Assembly (NCBI RefSeq): GCF_011038785.1
Contig: NZ_JAAKDT010000012.1
Location: 1-64,000, forward strand
DNA length: 64,000 bases
Direction of reading: 5' to 3'
Source: Parabacteroides sp. ZJ-118
Lineage (GTDB): Bacteria > Bacteroidota > Bacteroidia > Bacteroidales > Tannerellaceae
Shown here one piece after another: positions 33,271 through 43,237 of the stretch (position 1 is its first letter; every line of letters starts with the position of its first letter). The notes under the pieces were generated by a model. The model was not told where the DNA came from. It saw only the letters and a program-made list of their open reading frames with translations, and made no database searches. Both the position numbers and the translations under genes were made by a program.

Positions 33271-36200
33271 ATGTTAAATAAGATAATTTATTATTCATTG
33301 CACAACCGGTTAGTAATCTTGGTTTGTGCGCTATTATTGATGATCTGGGGTACGTACACGGCGTTTCATGCGGACGTGGATGTGTTCCCGGACTTGAACG
33401 CCCCGACGGTCGTGATCATGACCGAGGCGAACGGTATGGCTCCCGAGGAGGTGGAACGCTTGGTGACATTCCCTGTGGAGACCGCCGTGAACGGTGCGAT
33501 GGACGTACGGCGTGTGCGTTCCTCGTCTACCACCGGATTCTCTGTGGTTTGGGTAGAGTTTGATTGGGGTACGGATATTTACCGGGCTCGTCAGATCGTA
33601 TCCGAGAAACTGGCGATCCTGGGAGAGAGCCTTCCCGAGAACGTCGGTAAACCGACTTTGGGACCGCAGTCGTCCATCTTGGGTGAGATGATGATTCTCG
33701 GTTTGACCGCTGATTCCACCTCGTTGCTGGACTTACGTACGATCGCCGATTGGACGATCCGCCCCCGTTTGTTGTCTACAGGGGGTGTGGCACAGGTGGC
33801 CGTGATCGGTGGTGACATGAAGGAATACCAGATATTGTTGGACCCGGCCCGTATGAAGCATTACGGTGTAGGATTGAACGAGGTATTGGATGTTTGCCGG
33901 AATATGAACCGGAACGCCAATGGGGGTGTATTGTATGAATTCTCGAATGAATATATCATCCGAGGTGTCTTATCAACTTCGAAGGTGGAGGAGATCGCTC
34001 AGGGCGTGGTGAAGACCGTGAATGAGTACCCGGTTATGCTGGGCGATATTGCTACGGTTAAGATCGGCGGTAAAAGTCCGAAATTGGGAACCGCTTCCGA
34101 GCGGACGAAGCCGGCTGTGTTGATTACCGTGACTAAACAGCCGGATACGAGTACGGAGAAATTGACGGAGAAGCTGGATGAGATTGTTGTTGATTTGCGG
34201 AAGAACCTGCCGGCGGATGTACATGTCTCTACGGATATATTCCGCCAGAGCCATTTTATCGATAACTCTATCAATAATGTAAAGAACAGTTTGTTTGAGG
34301 GTAGTTTCTTCGTGGTGATCGTTTTGTTCCTGTTCTTGATGAATATACGTACGACGGTGATCTCATTGGTAGCCTTGCCGTTATCTTTGCTGGTCTCTAT
34401 CATCGTATTGCACTACATGGGATTGACGATTAACACGATGAGCTTGGGCGGTATGGCGATCGCTATCGGCTCCTTGGTGGACGACGCTATCGTGGACGTG
34501 GAGAACGTGTATAAGCGAATCCGGGAAAACCGACTCTTGCCTCCAGACCGGCAACGCTCTACCCAGGAGGTGGTTTATGACGCTTCCCGTGAGGTGCGTA
34601 TGCCGATCTTGAACTCTACCCTGATTATTGCGGTGAGCTTTGTCCCCTTATTTTTCTTGAGTGGTATGGAAGGTCGTATGTTGGTTCCACTGGGGATCGC
34701 TTTTATCGTGGCTTTGTTTGCCTCTACGTTGGTGGCGCTTACCTTAACTCCGGTGCTTTGTAGCTATTTGCTGAACCGTGAAGCGGCGGGAATGAAGGAA
34801 CTGCGTGAGGCTTGGATCGCCCGGAAATTGAAAGCGGTATATAAACGGGCTTTGGTGTTTGTGCTGGCTTGTCAGAAATGGGTGCTTGGTATCACGATCG
34901 CTTTGTTTGTGATCGCCTTGGTCATCTTCTTTCACTTGGGACGTAGTTTCCTGCCACCCTTCAATGAGGGTTCTTTTACGATCAATGTAAGTTCGCTTCC
35001 GGGAATTTCCTTGGACGAGTCGGATCAGATCGGACGCCGTGCGGAAGCGTTGCTGCTGCAAGTGCCCGAGATAAAGACAGTGGCCCGGAAGACCGGTCGT
35101 GCGGAATTGGATGAGCACGCCTTGGGCGTGAATGTCTCCGAGATCGAGGCTCCTTTCGAATTGCAAGATCGTAGCAGGGATGAGGTGATGAATGATGTCC
35201 GCAATAAGTTATCTACGATCAGCGGCGCTAATATAGAGATCGGGCAACCAATTTCCCACCGTATCGACGCTATGCTTTCCGGTACGGAGGCGAATATCGC
35301 TATCAAATTGTTTGGTACGGACTTGAACCTGATGTTTACGGTCGGCAACCAGATCAAGGCCGCCATCCAAACGATTCCGGGTCTGGTTGACTTGAAGGTG
35401 GAGCAGCAGATCGAGCGTCCGCAGTTGACAATTGCCCCGAAACGGGAGTCGCTGGCTAAATATGGCATTCCCTTGCCGGAGTTCGAGGAATATATCAACG
35501 TGATGTTGGGCGGAGAGGCCGTAAGTCAGGTGTACGATGATGGTAAGAGTTTCGACTTGACCGTTAAGACCTCCGACGCTAGCCGTGCGACGATGGATGA
35601 TATTAGCAATCTGATGATCGATGCCGCCGGACAGAAAGTGCCGCTAAGCTACGTGGCCGATATCCGCTCCGTGACCGGTCCGAATACGATCAATCGGGAG
35701 AATGTGCAACGTAAGATCGTGATTAGTGCCAATGTGTCGGAACGCGATCTGAGGGGTGTCGTGAACGATATTCGTAACAAAGTGGATGAGAGTATTAAGC
35801 TTCCCGAGGGCTATCACATCGAGTATGGCGGCCAATTCGAGAGCGAGGAGGCAGCTAGCCGTACGTTGTTATTGACATCTCTTATGTCGTTATTGGTGAT
35901 CTTCATGTTACTGTACAACGAGTTCAAGAATGTAAAGGAGAGCGGCGTGATCTTGTTGAACCTGCCGTTGGCGTTGATTGGTGGCGTGATTATCCTATGG
36001 CTTACTTCCGGCGAGATCAGTATCCCGGCGATTATCGGTTTCATTTCCTTGTTCGGTATCGCTACCCGAAACGGTATGCTACTGATCAGCCACTATACGC
36101 ATTTGCGTGGAGAGGGAATGGAATTGCGCGAGTCCGTGATACAAGGTTCCCTTGACCGTTTGAACCCGATCTTGATGACGGCGTTGAGTTCCGCCTTGGC

Positions 36201-36354
36201 GTTGATTCCGCTGGCGTTGAATGGAGATCTTCCCGGAAATGAGATCCAGAGCCCGATGGCTACGGTGATCTTGGGTGGTTTATTAACATCTACGTTCTTA
36301 AACGGATTCATCATCCCGATTGTTTATCTGATAATGAACAAGAATAAAGAATAA
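33271..36354 (+). CDS. CusA/CzcA-family heavy-metal RND efflux pump
   Basis: A 1027-aa proton-driven inner-membrane transporter that expels metal ions. It has the RND plan: helix 1 after LNKIIYYSLHNRLVILVCALLLMIWG, a large periplasmic loop, a helix bundle with MAIAIGSLVDDAIVDVENVYKRIREN (helix 4, proton-relay Asp residues), a second periplasmic loop and a second helix bundle ending FIIPIVYLIMNK. VDVFPDLNAPTVVIMTEANGMAPEEVERLVTFPVE is diagnostic of the heavy-metal branch. Whether Cu/Ag or Zn/Co/Cd is moved is not settled by sequence inspection; the His-rich partners fit several metals. Confidence 0.95.
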   Translation: MLNKIIYYSLHNRLVILVCALLLMIWGTYTAFHADVDVFPDLNAPTVVIMTEANGMAPEEVERLVTFPVETAVNGAMDVRRVRSSSTTGFSVVWVEFDWGTDIYRARQIVSEKLAILGESLPENVGKPTLGPQSSILGEMMILGLTADSTSLLDLRTIADWTIRPRLLSTGGVAQVAVIGGDMKEYQILLDPARMKHYGVGLNEVLDVCRNMNRNANGGVLYEFSNEYIIRGVLSTSKVEEIAQGVVKTVNEYPVMLGDIATVKIGGKSPKLGTASERTKPAVLITVTKQPDTSTEKLTEKLDEIVVDLRKNLPADVHVSTDIFRQSHFIDNSINNVKNSLFEGSFFVVIVLFLFLMNIRTTVISLVALPLSLLVSIIVLHYMGLTINTMSLGGMAIAIGSLVDDAIVDVENVYKRIRENRLLPPDRQRSTQEVVYDASREVRMPILNSTLIIAVSFVPLFFLSGMEGRMLVPLGIAFIVALFASTLVALTLTPVLCSYLLNREAAGMKELREAWIARKLKAVYKRALVFVLACQKWVLGITIALFVIALVIFFHLGRSFLPPFNEGSFTINVSSLPGISLDESDQIGRRAEALLLQVPEIKTVARKTGRAELDEHALGVNVSEIEAPFELQDRSRDEVMNDVRNKLSTISGANIEIGQPISHRIDAMLSGTEANIAIKLFGTDLNLMFTVGNQIKAAIQTIPGLVDLKVEQQIERPQLTIAPKRESLAKYGIPLPEFEEYINVMLGGEAVSQVYDDGKSFDLTVKTSDASRATMDDISNLMIDAAGQKVPLSYVADIRSVTGPNTINRENVQRKIVISANVSERDLRGVVNDIRNKVDESIKLPEGYHIEYGGQFESEEAASRTLLLTSLMSLLVIFMLLYNEFKNVKESGVILLNLPLALIGGVIILWLTSGEISIPAIIGFISLFGIATRNGMLLISHYTHLRGEGMELRESVIQGSLDRLNPILMTALSSALALIPLALNGDLPGNEIQSPMATVILGGLLTSTFLNGFIIPIVYLIMNKNKE

Positions 36355-36359
36355 GTTTT

Positions 36360-37544
36360 ATGAAATCGTATATTATAGTCGCCGTCTTGTCTGTATTGAC
36401 AGGCGGCCTTTTCGCCCAGACTTCTATAGAGGACGTACTCCGGAGCGTGGAGGCGAACAATAAGGATTTACAGGCGAACAGCCGGTTGGTTCAGTTGCGG
36501 AAGTTGGAGGCGAGGTTGGATAATAATCTGCCGGACCCTTCGGTCTCTTATTCTCATTTCTGGGGAAATAAAGAAGGAATGGGATTCACGGGCGAGTTCG
36601 TGGCTTCCCAAAGTTTTGATTTCCCGTCCGTATATGTCTGGAAGCATAAGCTGACGAAGGCGAAATCCGCAGGTTTGGATCGCCAAGGGATGGCTTTTCG
36701 CCAGCAAATCTTGTTGCAGGTGAAAGAGGTTTGCTTGGATTTGGTGCTGTTGAACCAGCAGAAGAAACTATTGGATACCCGCCTTAAGAACGCTGAGCGA
36801 CTTTCCGCTTTTTATGCGACTCGTTTGGAGAAAGGAGACGCGAATATCCTCGAGACAAACAAGATCGACCTGGAATTATTAAACGCCCGGACAGAGGCCC
36901 GGATGAACGAGACATCCCGTATTGCAAAGTTGCAGGAGCTGGCTACCCTGAATGGTGGTATCGCTATCGAGTTTACGGATACGGTTTACTCCTTGCCAGA
37001 TAAGGGAGCGCTTTCCTTTGATGAACTGCGGACGGAGGCGATGCGATGCGATCCGCGATTACAGACCTTGCGTAGCGACCAAACGACAGCCCTTCGGCAG
37101 TTGAGCGTGAATAAGGCGAAAGGCCTGCCCGGCTTTGAGCTGGGGTATCGTATGAATCCGGCCTCGGGTGGAGAGCGTTTCAACGGTTTCTTGGTGGGAA
37201 TCACCATCCCGTTGTTCTCGAACCGTAATAGCGTGAAACAGGCGAAGGCACAGGCTCACTATACGGAAATGCAGCTGGAGAGTGCCTCATTCACGGTAGA
37301 GAGTGGGTTGAGGCAGCTATATGACCGGTCTGTCTCCTTAAGGAAATCTATCGATGAATATAAGGGTGTGCTGAAAAGGCAGAATAGCTTGGCCTTGTTG
37401 AACAAGGCTATACAGGCCGGGCAAATATCTATGATCGAGTATTTCGTGGATGTGACGGCCTATTACCAAAGCGTGCAAAACTACCTGCAATTGCAAAACC
37501 AATACCAAAAGGTCATGGCGCAATTGTATAAGTATCGATTATGA
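36360..37544 (+). CDS. TolC-family outer-membrane efflux protein
   Basis: A 394-aa outer-membrane channel component for the preceding adaptor and pump. A signal peptide (KSYIIVAVLSVLTGGLFAQ) is followed by two similar halves rich in long amphipathic helices (for example LVQLRKLEARLDNNLPDPSVSYSHFWGNKEG and QLSVNKAKGLPGFELGYRMNPASGG), the outer membrane efflux protein pattern. It starts 5 bp after the pump gene, so cusB-cusA-tolC form one operon. A perfect hairpin terminator follows the stop codon. Confidence 0.92.
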   Translation: MKSYIIVAVLSVLTGGLFAQTSIEDVLRSVEANNKDLQANSRLVQLRKLEARLDNNLPDPSVSYSHFWGNKEGMGFTGEFVASQSFDFPSVYVWKHKLTKAKSAGLDRQGMAFRQQILLQVKEVCLDLVLLNQQKKLLDTRLKNAERLSAFYATRLEKGDANILETNKIDLELLNARTEARMNETSRIAKLQELATLNGGIAIEFTDTVYSLPDKGALSFDELRTEAMRCDPRLQTLRSDQTTALRQLSVNKAKGLPGFELGYRMNPASGGERFNGFLVGITIPLFSNRNSVKQAKAQAHYTEMQLESASFTVESGLRQLYDRSVSLRKSIDEYKGVLKRQNSLALLNKAIQAGQISMIEYFVDVTAYYQSVQNYLQLQNQYQKVMAQLYKYRL

Positions 37545-37549
37545 TAGGG

Positions 37550-37590
37550 AACACAGTTGTGTTTCCTCACAAACACAACTGTGTTTTTAT
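37550..37590. terminator. Bidirectional terminator between efflux operon and flavoenzyme gene
   Basis: A perfect 15-bp stem: AACACAGTTGTGTTT (37550-37564), six-base loop, AAACACAACTGTGTT (37571-37585), followed by T residues on the plus strand and A/T on the other. The right arm also encodes the last residues (TQLCL) and the stop of the minus-strand flavoenzyme gene. Confidence 0.9.
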
Positions 37591-38514
37591 CTTCTCTAGG
37601 GATAGCTTAAAGTCCCGGATCAATTCTTTCATCACCTCTTCTACGGTTAATTCCTCCCGGAATAAAGACGCTACCTGTCCGATCTCTAGCTCACCTTCCC
37701 TTAGGTCGCCCTCAAAGATCCCTTTCTTGGCACGTCCTTTGCCCAATAACTCACGTAATTCTTCCACGGAGGCTCCCCGGGCTTCCGCTTCTTCCACAGC
37801 CGTGGCGAAATCTCCTTTTACCAGACGGGTAGGGGACAGTTTCTTTAATAATAACTTCGTGTCGCCTTCCATAAGGTTCAAGCAGAGTTCCTTGAAATTC
37901 TCGTGTGCCGAGCTTTCTTGGGTCAGGGCGAAACGAGTACCTATCTGTACGCCGTCGGCTCCTAGTGCGAGTGCTGCTAGCATCGCTTGACCGTTTCCGA
38001 TACCTCCTGCCGCCAAAAGAGGGAGAGAGGTCGCTTTCCGGACAGCGGGAATCAGGCACATCGTGGTTGTTTCCTCCCGTCCGTTGTGTCCGCCGGCCTC
38101 GAAGCCTTCGGCAACGATGGCGTCCACGCCGGCCTCCTCGCATTTCGTGGCGAATTTAGAGCTGCTTACCACGTGAACGACCGTCATACCCTGATCCTTC
38201 AAATACGTTGTCCATGTTTTCGGGTTGCCGGCGGAGGTAAATACGATCTTCACCTTCTCCTCTACCAATATCCGCATCAAGGTATCGATTTCCGGGTACA
38301 TCAGCGGGACATTCACGCCAAAAGGCTTGTCGGTCGCCGCCTCGCATTTACGGATATGCTCCTGGAGCACTTCCGGATGCATGGAGCCTGCCCCGATCAA
38401 TCCTAATCCACCGGCGTTACTAACCGCTGAGGCCAACCGCCAACCACTACACCAAACCATCCCTCCCTGTACGATGGGATACCGAATGCCCAAAAGATTA
38501 CAAATTCGATTCAT
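37567..38514 (-). CDS. FMN-dependent oxidoreductase, FabK / nitronate monooxygenase family
   Basis: A 315-aa TIM-barrel flavoprotein. N-terminal GIRYPIVQGGMVWCSGWRLASAVSNAGGLGLIGAG and the FMN-phosphate motif LLAAGGIGNGQAMLAALALGADGVQIGTRFALTQES are shared by FabK enoyl-ACP reductases and nitronate monooxygenases. VAEGFEAGGHNGREETTTMCLIP contains the His found in both. In Bacteroidota such proteins are commonly annotated as enoyl-ACP reductase II, which would act in fatty-acid elongation; I cannot separate the two functions from sequence alone. A minus-strand -7-like box (TAACTTTA) lies near 38530-38540. Confidence 0.85.
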   Translation of the reverse strand: MNRICNLLGIRYPIVQGGMVWCSGWRLASAVSNAGGLGLIGAGSMHPEVLQEHIRKCEAATDKPFGVNVPLMYPEIDTLMRILVEEKVKIVFTSAGNPKTWTTYLKDQGMTVVHVVSSSKFATKCEEAGVDAIVAEGFEAGGHNGREETTTMCLIPAVRKATSLPLLAAGGIGNGQAMLAALALGADGVQIGTRFALTQESSAHENFKELCLNLMEGDTKLLLKKLSPTRLVKGDFATAVEEAEARGASVEELRELLGKGRAKKGIFEGDLREGELEIGQVASLFREELTVEEVMKELIRDFKLSLEKIKTQLCL

Positions 38515-38603
38515 ATTATTTCTTGTGTTAATCTCGCTAAAGTTAGTGAACTATTTTTATTGGAACAACAATTTCCTTGTCGAAGTTGCCCTGAATAGGC
38601 ATA

Positions 38604-38727
38604 TAAGTTTAAAATAGAAGCGATGATCTTCACGATGAGACCCTGTCTGCCCATTCCGTATTTCCGGATGATGACGCGTCTAATAACGGTTCCCGGAGGG
38701 AAGATCTCCCTCTGGGGATCTGTTTTT
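38604..38727 (+). ncRNA. Candidate small RNA or terminated leader
   Basis: This 324-bp intergenic region (38515-38838) has no gene, but carries a plus-strand terminator-like hairpin (AGATCTCC 38702-38709 with GGGGATCT 38714-38721, then G and five T). It competes with another stem, CCCGGAGGGA (38692-38701) with TCCCTCTGGG (38707-38716). A weak -7-like box TAAGTTTA sits at 38604-38611, which would give an RNA of roughly 110 nt. The downstream peptidase gene has its own promoter at 38803, so this RNA would be separate. Low certainty; no RNA family recognised. Confidence 0.3.
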
Positions 38728-38802
38728 GTATGAATTATGAGAATCTTTTTCCCGATTTTAAATAATAACCATTTGAAATAGAATTGTAACGCAAAACTTC
38801 GT

Positions 38803-38810
38803 TATCTTTG
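38803..38810 (+). promoter_or_regulatory. Promoter -7 box for the M3 peptidase genes
   Basis: TATCTTTG, exact match to TAnnTTTG, with transcription start expected near 38817, about 20 bases before the ATG. Confidence 0.65.
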
Positions 38811-38838
38811 CCCGTTGTAATTCTAATATAACAATGGC

Positions 38839-40959
38839 ATGAATAAAACGCTTATGGCCGCAGGTTTAGCGGTTATTTTGGAAGCCTGTTCCTCCTCAAA
38901 GAAAAGCGATGTGGCGGAAAGCGTCACACCCAATCCGTTTTTTACGGAGTATACGACACCGTTCGGGGTGCCTCCGTTTGACCAAATAGAGGTGGCTCAT
39001 TACAAGCCGGCTCTTTTGAAAGGCATGGAAGAGCAGTCGAAGGAGATCGAGGCGATCGTAACCAATCCGGATGCGCCGACATTCGAGAATACGATCGTGG
39101 CCTTAGATCAAAGTGGCGAGTTGCTTACTAAAGTAATGTATGCTTTCAGTGGCCAATCCAGTGTGAATACCACAGACGAGATCCAAGAACTCGAACGTGA
39201 GCTTTACCCTCTACTATCCAAGCATTCGGATGATATCAGCTTAAATCCCAGGCTTTTCGCCCGAGTGAGATCCGTATATGAGAATCAAGCGAGCTTCCAT
39301 CTGGATAAGGAACAGAAGAAGCTGTTGGAAGAAACCTATAAAAGCTTTGTCCGGGGAGGATCCAATCTGCCGGAGGATAAGCAGGCGAAGTTGCGTGAGC
39401 TGAACGAGAAAATATCCATGCTCCAACTTGCTTTCGCACAGAATACCCTGAAAGAGACCAACGCTTTCCAATTAGTGATCGATCATAAAGAGGACTTGTC
39501 CGGCCTGCCGGAGGACGTGATTGTCAAGGCGGCACAAACGGCCAAAGAGAATGGTCTGGAAGGTAAGTGGGTGTTTACCCTTCATAATCCGAGCGTGATG
39601 CCTTTCCTTCAATACGCCGATAAGCGTGATTTGCGTGAGAAGATCTTCAAGGCATATACGAATCGGGGCAACAATAACAATGAGAATGATAATAAAGAGG
39701 TCGTTAAGCAGTTGGTTACCGCTCGTCTGGAGAAAGCCCGATTAATGGGATATGAGGATTATGCCGCTTTCATATTGGAAGAGAATATGGCGAAGAGCGA
39801 GAAGAACGTCTACGACTTGCTCGATAAGATCTGGCCATCCGCCTTGGCGAAAGCGAAAGAGGAATTGGCCGATATCAACGCCGAGATCAAGAAGGAAGGC
39901 GGTAATTTCGAGGCCGAGGGTTGGGACTGGCGTTATTATTTCGAGAAAGCCAAGAAAGCGAAATATAACTTGGATGAGAACGAGATGCGCCCTTATTTTG
40001 AGTTGGGACATGTACGTGAGGGTATCTTCCATGTAGCCAATAAATTATACGGTATCACGTTTACCGAGATCAAGGATATCCCGAAACCGGATCCCGACGC
40101 TCTCGCTTTCGAGTGCAAGGATAAAGAGGGTACGCATCTGGGCGTGCTGTATATGGATTTCTTTACCCGTCCGGGCAAAGGAGGTGGCGCATGGTGCGGC
40201 GGTTATCGCTCACAAGCGTATAAGGAGGGGAAACGAGTGGCCCCCGTGGTTACTACCGTATTTAATTTCAGTAAACCGGCGGATGGACAACCGGCGCTTT
40301 TGACGGCTGACGAGACCGAGACCGTATTCCATGAGTTCGGTCATGCCTTGCACAGTTTATTCTGCGACGTTCATTATTATGGCGTTTCCGACGTGCCTCG
40401 TGATTTCGTGGAGCTACCCTCGCAAGTCGATGAGCATTGGGCCGTAGAGCCGGAGGTGTTGAAAGTATACGCTAAGCATTACCAGACCGGTGAGGTTATA
40501 CCGCAAGCCCTTGTAGACAAGATGATCAAGAGTGGGAAGTATGGGCAGGGCTTCGCTACGACCGAGTATCTGGCCGCCTCTTATCTGGATATGGATTACC
40601 ATGTGTTGAAAGAGATCCCAGCCGATTTGGATGTCGAGAAGTTTGAGGCGAAGGTCCTGGGCGATCGGGGTCTGATCCTTCAGATACCGTCTCGCTACCG
40701 CTCCACTTATTTCGGACATACGATGGAAGGCGGGTATACCGCTGGTTATTATAGCTATATCTGGGCGGAAGTGTTGGATTGCGACGCTTTCCAAGCTTAT
40801 AAGGAGACGGGCGATATCTTCAACCCGGAGGTTGCCTCTAAATTCCGTAAATACATACTGACCCCGGGCGGCATCGACGACGCTATGGATATGTACGTGA
40901 ATTTCCGCGGTAAACAGCCTAGCATCGATCCGTTGTTGGAGAACAGAGGACTAAAATGA
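38839..40959 (+). CDS. M3-family zinc metallopeptidase lipoprotein, copy 1 (Dcp-like)
   Basis: A 706-aa peptidyl-dipeptidase-like enzyme that trims oligopeptides. The signal peptide ends in a Cys (MAAGLAVILEAC, Cys17), so it is probably a periplasmic lipoprotein; the lipobox residue Glu before Ala-Cys is unusual. The zinc site HEFGH is encoded at 40330-40344 (TVFHEFGHALHSLF), and the third ligand Glu lies about 25 residues later in FVELPSQVDEHW. NPFFTEYTTPFGVPPFDQI at the mature N-terminus is typical of Bacteroidota Dcp-like proteins. It lacks about 20 residues that copy 2 has after YLDMDYH/YLDMDFH. Confidence 0.93.
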   Translation: MNKTLMAAGLAVILEACSSSKKSDVAESVTPNPFFTEYTTPFGVPPFDQIEVAHYKPALLKGMEEQSKEIEAIVTNPDAPTFENTIVALDQSGELLTKVMYAFSGQSSVNTTDEIQELERELYPLLSKHSDDISLNPRLFARVRSVYENQASFHLDKEQKKLLEETYKSFVRGGSNLPEDKQAKLRELNEKISMLQLAFAQNTLKETNAFQLVIDHKEDLSGLPEDVIVKAAQTAKENGLEGKWVFTLHNPSVMPFLQYADKRDLREKIFKAYTNRGNNNNENDNKEVVKQLVTARLEKARLMGYEDYAAFILEENMAKSEKNVYDLLDKIWPSALAKAKEELADINAEIKKEGGNFEAEGWDWRYYFEKAKKAKYNLDENEMRPYFELGHVREGIFHVANKLYGITFTEIKDIPKPDPDALAFECKDKEGTHLGVLYMDFFTRPGKGGGAWCGGYRSQAYKEGKRVAPVVTTVFNFSKPADGQPALLTADETETVFHEFGHALHSLFCDVHYYGVSDVPRDFVELPSQVDEHWAVEPEVLKVYAKHYQTGEVIPQALVDKMIKSGKYGQGFATTEYLAASYLDMDYHVLKEIPADLDVEKFEAKVLGDRGLILQIPSRYRSTYFGHTMEGGYTAGYYSYIWAEVLDCDAFQAYKETGDIFNPEVASKFRKYILTPGGIDDAMDMYVNFRGKQPSIDPLLENRGLK

Positions 40960-41006
40960 TCATGATCAGAATAATTCATAACTCATAAATCAAAAAATCA
41001 GTAAAG

Positions 41007-43166
41007 ATGAAACAATTAATTATGGCAGCAGGATTTGCTGTTATGCTTACCGCCTGCGGTACTTCCGAAAAGAAGACCGTGGAGGAGGAGAACCCGTTCT
41101 TCGCGGAATATACGACCCCGTTTGGTGTTCCTCCTTTTGATCAAATCAAGTTCGAGCACTACAAACCGGCTCTATTGCAAGGTATGGAAGAGGGACGTAA
41201 GGAGATCGAGGCGATCGTGAATAACCCGGAGGAGCCGACATTCGAGAATACGATTGTCGCATTGGATGAGCAGGGTGCGTTGCTTCGGAAGGTCCAGATC
41301 GTTTTCGGTGGACAGAATAGCGTGAATACGAATGATGAGATGCAGGCGTTAAGCCGTGAGATGTCGCCGCTATTGTCAAAATATGGCGATGATATCAACT
41401 TGAATCCGAAATTATTCGCTCGTGTGAAGGCTGTATACGATCGGAAGGATGCGTTGGGCCTCGATAAGGAGCAAATGAAGTTGTTGGAGGAGACTTATAA
41501 GGACTTCGTTCGGGGTGGCGCTAATCTTTCCGCTGAGGATCAAGCGAAATTGCGAGAGTTGAATAGCAAGATCTCTATGTTACAGCTTACGTTCGGACAG
41601 AATATGCTGAAAGAGACGAACGCTTTCAAATTGGTGATCGACAAGCGGGAGGATCTTTCCGGCCTGCCCGAGACCTTGATCGCTAACGCCGCTCAAGCGG
41701 CCCAAGATGCCGGAATGGAAGGCAAATGGGTATTTACCTTACAAAACCCGAGCGTAATGCCGTTCTTGCAATATTCCGATAAACGTGAGTTGCGTGAGAA
41801 AATTTTCAACGCTTATATCAACCGTGGTAACAACAATAATGAGAACGATAACAAGGAAGTGGTTCGTGATTTGGTCGCCGCTCGTTTGGCGAAAGCGAAG
41901 TTGATGGGCTATGACGATTACGCTTCTTTCGTGTTGGAGGATCGTATGGCGAAAAGCTCGGATAAGGTTTATCGATTGCTAGACGAGGTTTGGAAGCCTG
42001 CTTTGGCGAAAGCGAAAGAGGAATTGGCCGATATCAACGCCGAGATCAAGAAAGAAGGCGGCAATTTCGAGGCCGAGGGATGGGATTGGCGTTATTATTT
42101 CGAGAAAGCGAAGAAGGCCAAATTCAATTTGGACGAGAACGAGGTCCGTCCTTACTTGAAGTTGGACAATGTACGTGAGGGAGCTTTCTATGTAGCTAAT
42201 AAATTATACGGTATCACGTTCACCCCGATCCATAATATCCCGTTGCCTTATCCGGAAGCGCAGGCTTTTGAGTGCAAAGATAAGGATGGCTCTCATTTAG
42301 GCGTTATTTATTTCGACTTCTTCCCTCGTGCCAGCAAGCGTGGTGGCGCATGGTGTGGTTCTTATCGTCCGCAGGATTATAAGGATGGCAAGCGTGTGGC
42401 CCCGGTCGTAACGATCGCTTGTAACTTTAGCCAGCCGGCTCCGGGACAACCCGCGTTGTTGAGTGCCGATGAGGCAAATACATTGTTCCATGAGTTCGGT
42501 CATGGTTTGCATAACTTGTTCCGTGACGTGCGTTACTCAGGAGTTTCCGGCGTTCCCCGTGATTTCGTGGAGTTGCCTTCACAGGTTATGGAGCATTGGG
42601 TCTTCGAGCCGGAAGTGTTGAAGGTGTACGCTAAGCATTACCAGACTGGCGAGGTGATCCCAGCCGAGTTGATCGAGAAACTGGATAAGAGCGGTAAGTA
42701 CGGGCAGGGCTTCGCTACGACGGAGTATCTGGCGGCTTCTTATCTGGATATGGATTTCCATGCCGTCAGTGGTGACGCGGCGGATAAGAAAGTGATCAAG
42801 TTCGTTGACCAGACGAATAATGTTCCGGCCGACTTGAACGTGATGGATTTCGAGCAACAGACGCTAGGCCGTCGCGGTTTGCTGAAACAAATCCCCTCCC
42901 GTTACCGTACGACTTACTTCAACCATACGATGGGTGGCGGCTACACCGCCGGCTATTATAGCTACATCTGGGCCGAGGTATTGGATTGCGACGCTTTCGA
43001 GGCATTCAAGGAAACCGGTGACATCTTCAACCAAGAATGTGCCGATAAATTCCGTAAATATATCCTGACCCCGGGCGGTATCGACGACGCTATGGATATG
43101 TACAAGAACTTCCGAGGCAAAGAACCGGGCACGGATCCGTTGCTGAAGAATAGAGGGCTGAAATAA
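41007..43166 (+). CDS. M3-family zinc metallopeptidase lipoprotein, copy 2 (Dcp-like)
   Basis: A 719-aa close paralogue of the upstream gene, from an evident tandem duplication (47-bp gap). A clearer lipobox ends at MLTAC (Cys17). The zinc motif HEFGH is encoded at 42489-42503 (LFHEFGHGLHNLF), followed by RDFVELPSQVMEHW. It keeps a loop AVSGDAADKKVIKF...NNVPADL that is shortened in copy 1, and this copy may be the ancestral form. Both copies share long nearly identical stretches such as EGWDWRYYFEKAKKAK. Confidence 0.94.
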   Translation: MKQLIMAAGFAVMLTACGTSEKKTVEEENPFFAEYTTPFGVPPFDQIKFEHYKPALLQGMEEGRKEIEAIVNNPEEPTFENTIVALDEQGALLRKVQIVFGGQNSVNTNDEMQALSREMSPLLSKYGDDINLNPKLFARVKAVYDRKDALGLDKEQMKLLEETYKDFVRGGANLSAEDQAKLRELNSKISMLQLTFGQNMLKETNAFKLVIDKREDLSGLPETLIANAAQAAQDAGMEGKWVFTLQNPSVMPFLQYSDKRELREKIFNAYINRGNNNNENDNKEVVRDLVAARLAKAKLMGYDDYASFVLEDRMAKSSDKVYRLLDEVWKPALAKAKEELADINAEIKKEGGNFEAEGWDWRYYFEKAKKAKFNLDENEVRPYLKLDNVREGAFYVANKLYGITFTPIHNIPLPYPEAQAFECKDKDGSHLGVIYFDFFPRASKRGGAWCGSYRPQDYKDGKRVAPVVTIACNFSQPAPGQPALLSADEANTLFHEFGHGLHNLFRDVRYSGVSGVPRDFVELPSQVMEHWVFEPEVLKVYAKHYQTGEVIPAELIEKLDKSGKYGQGFATTEYLAASYLDMDFHAVSGDAADKKVIKFVDQTNNVPADLNVMDFEQQTLGRRGLLKQIPSRYRTTYFNHTMGGGYTAGYYSYIWAEVLDCDAFEAFKETGDIFNQECADKFRKYILTPGGIDDAMDMYKNFRGKEPGTDPLLKNRGLK

Positions 43167-43237
43167 TATTCTGTCATTTTGTTTATCGGGAGAGATCCGT
43201 TACCCTTTTGTAAGGGCGAACCGATAAAAGGAAGTGA

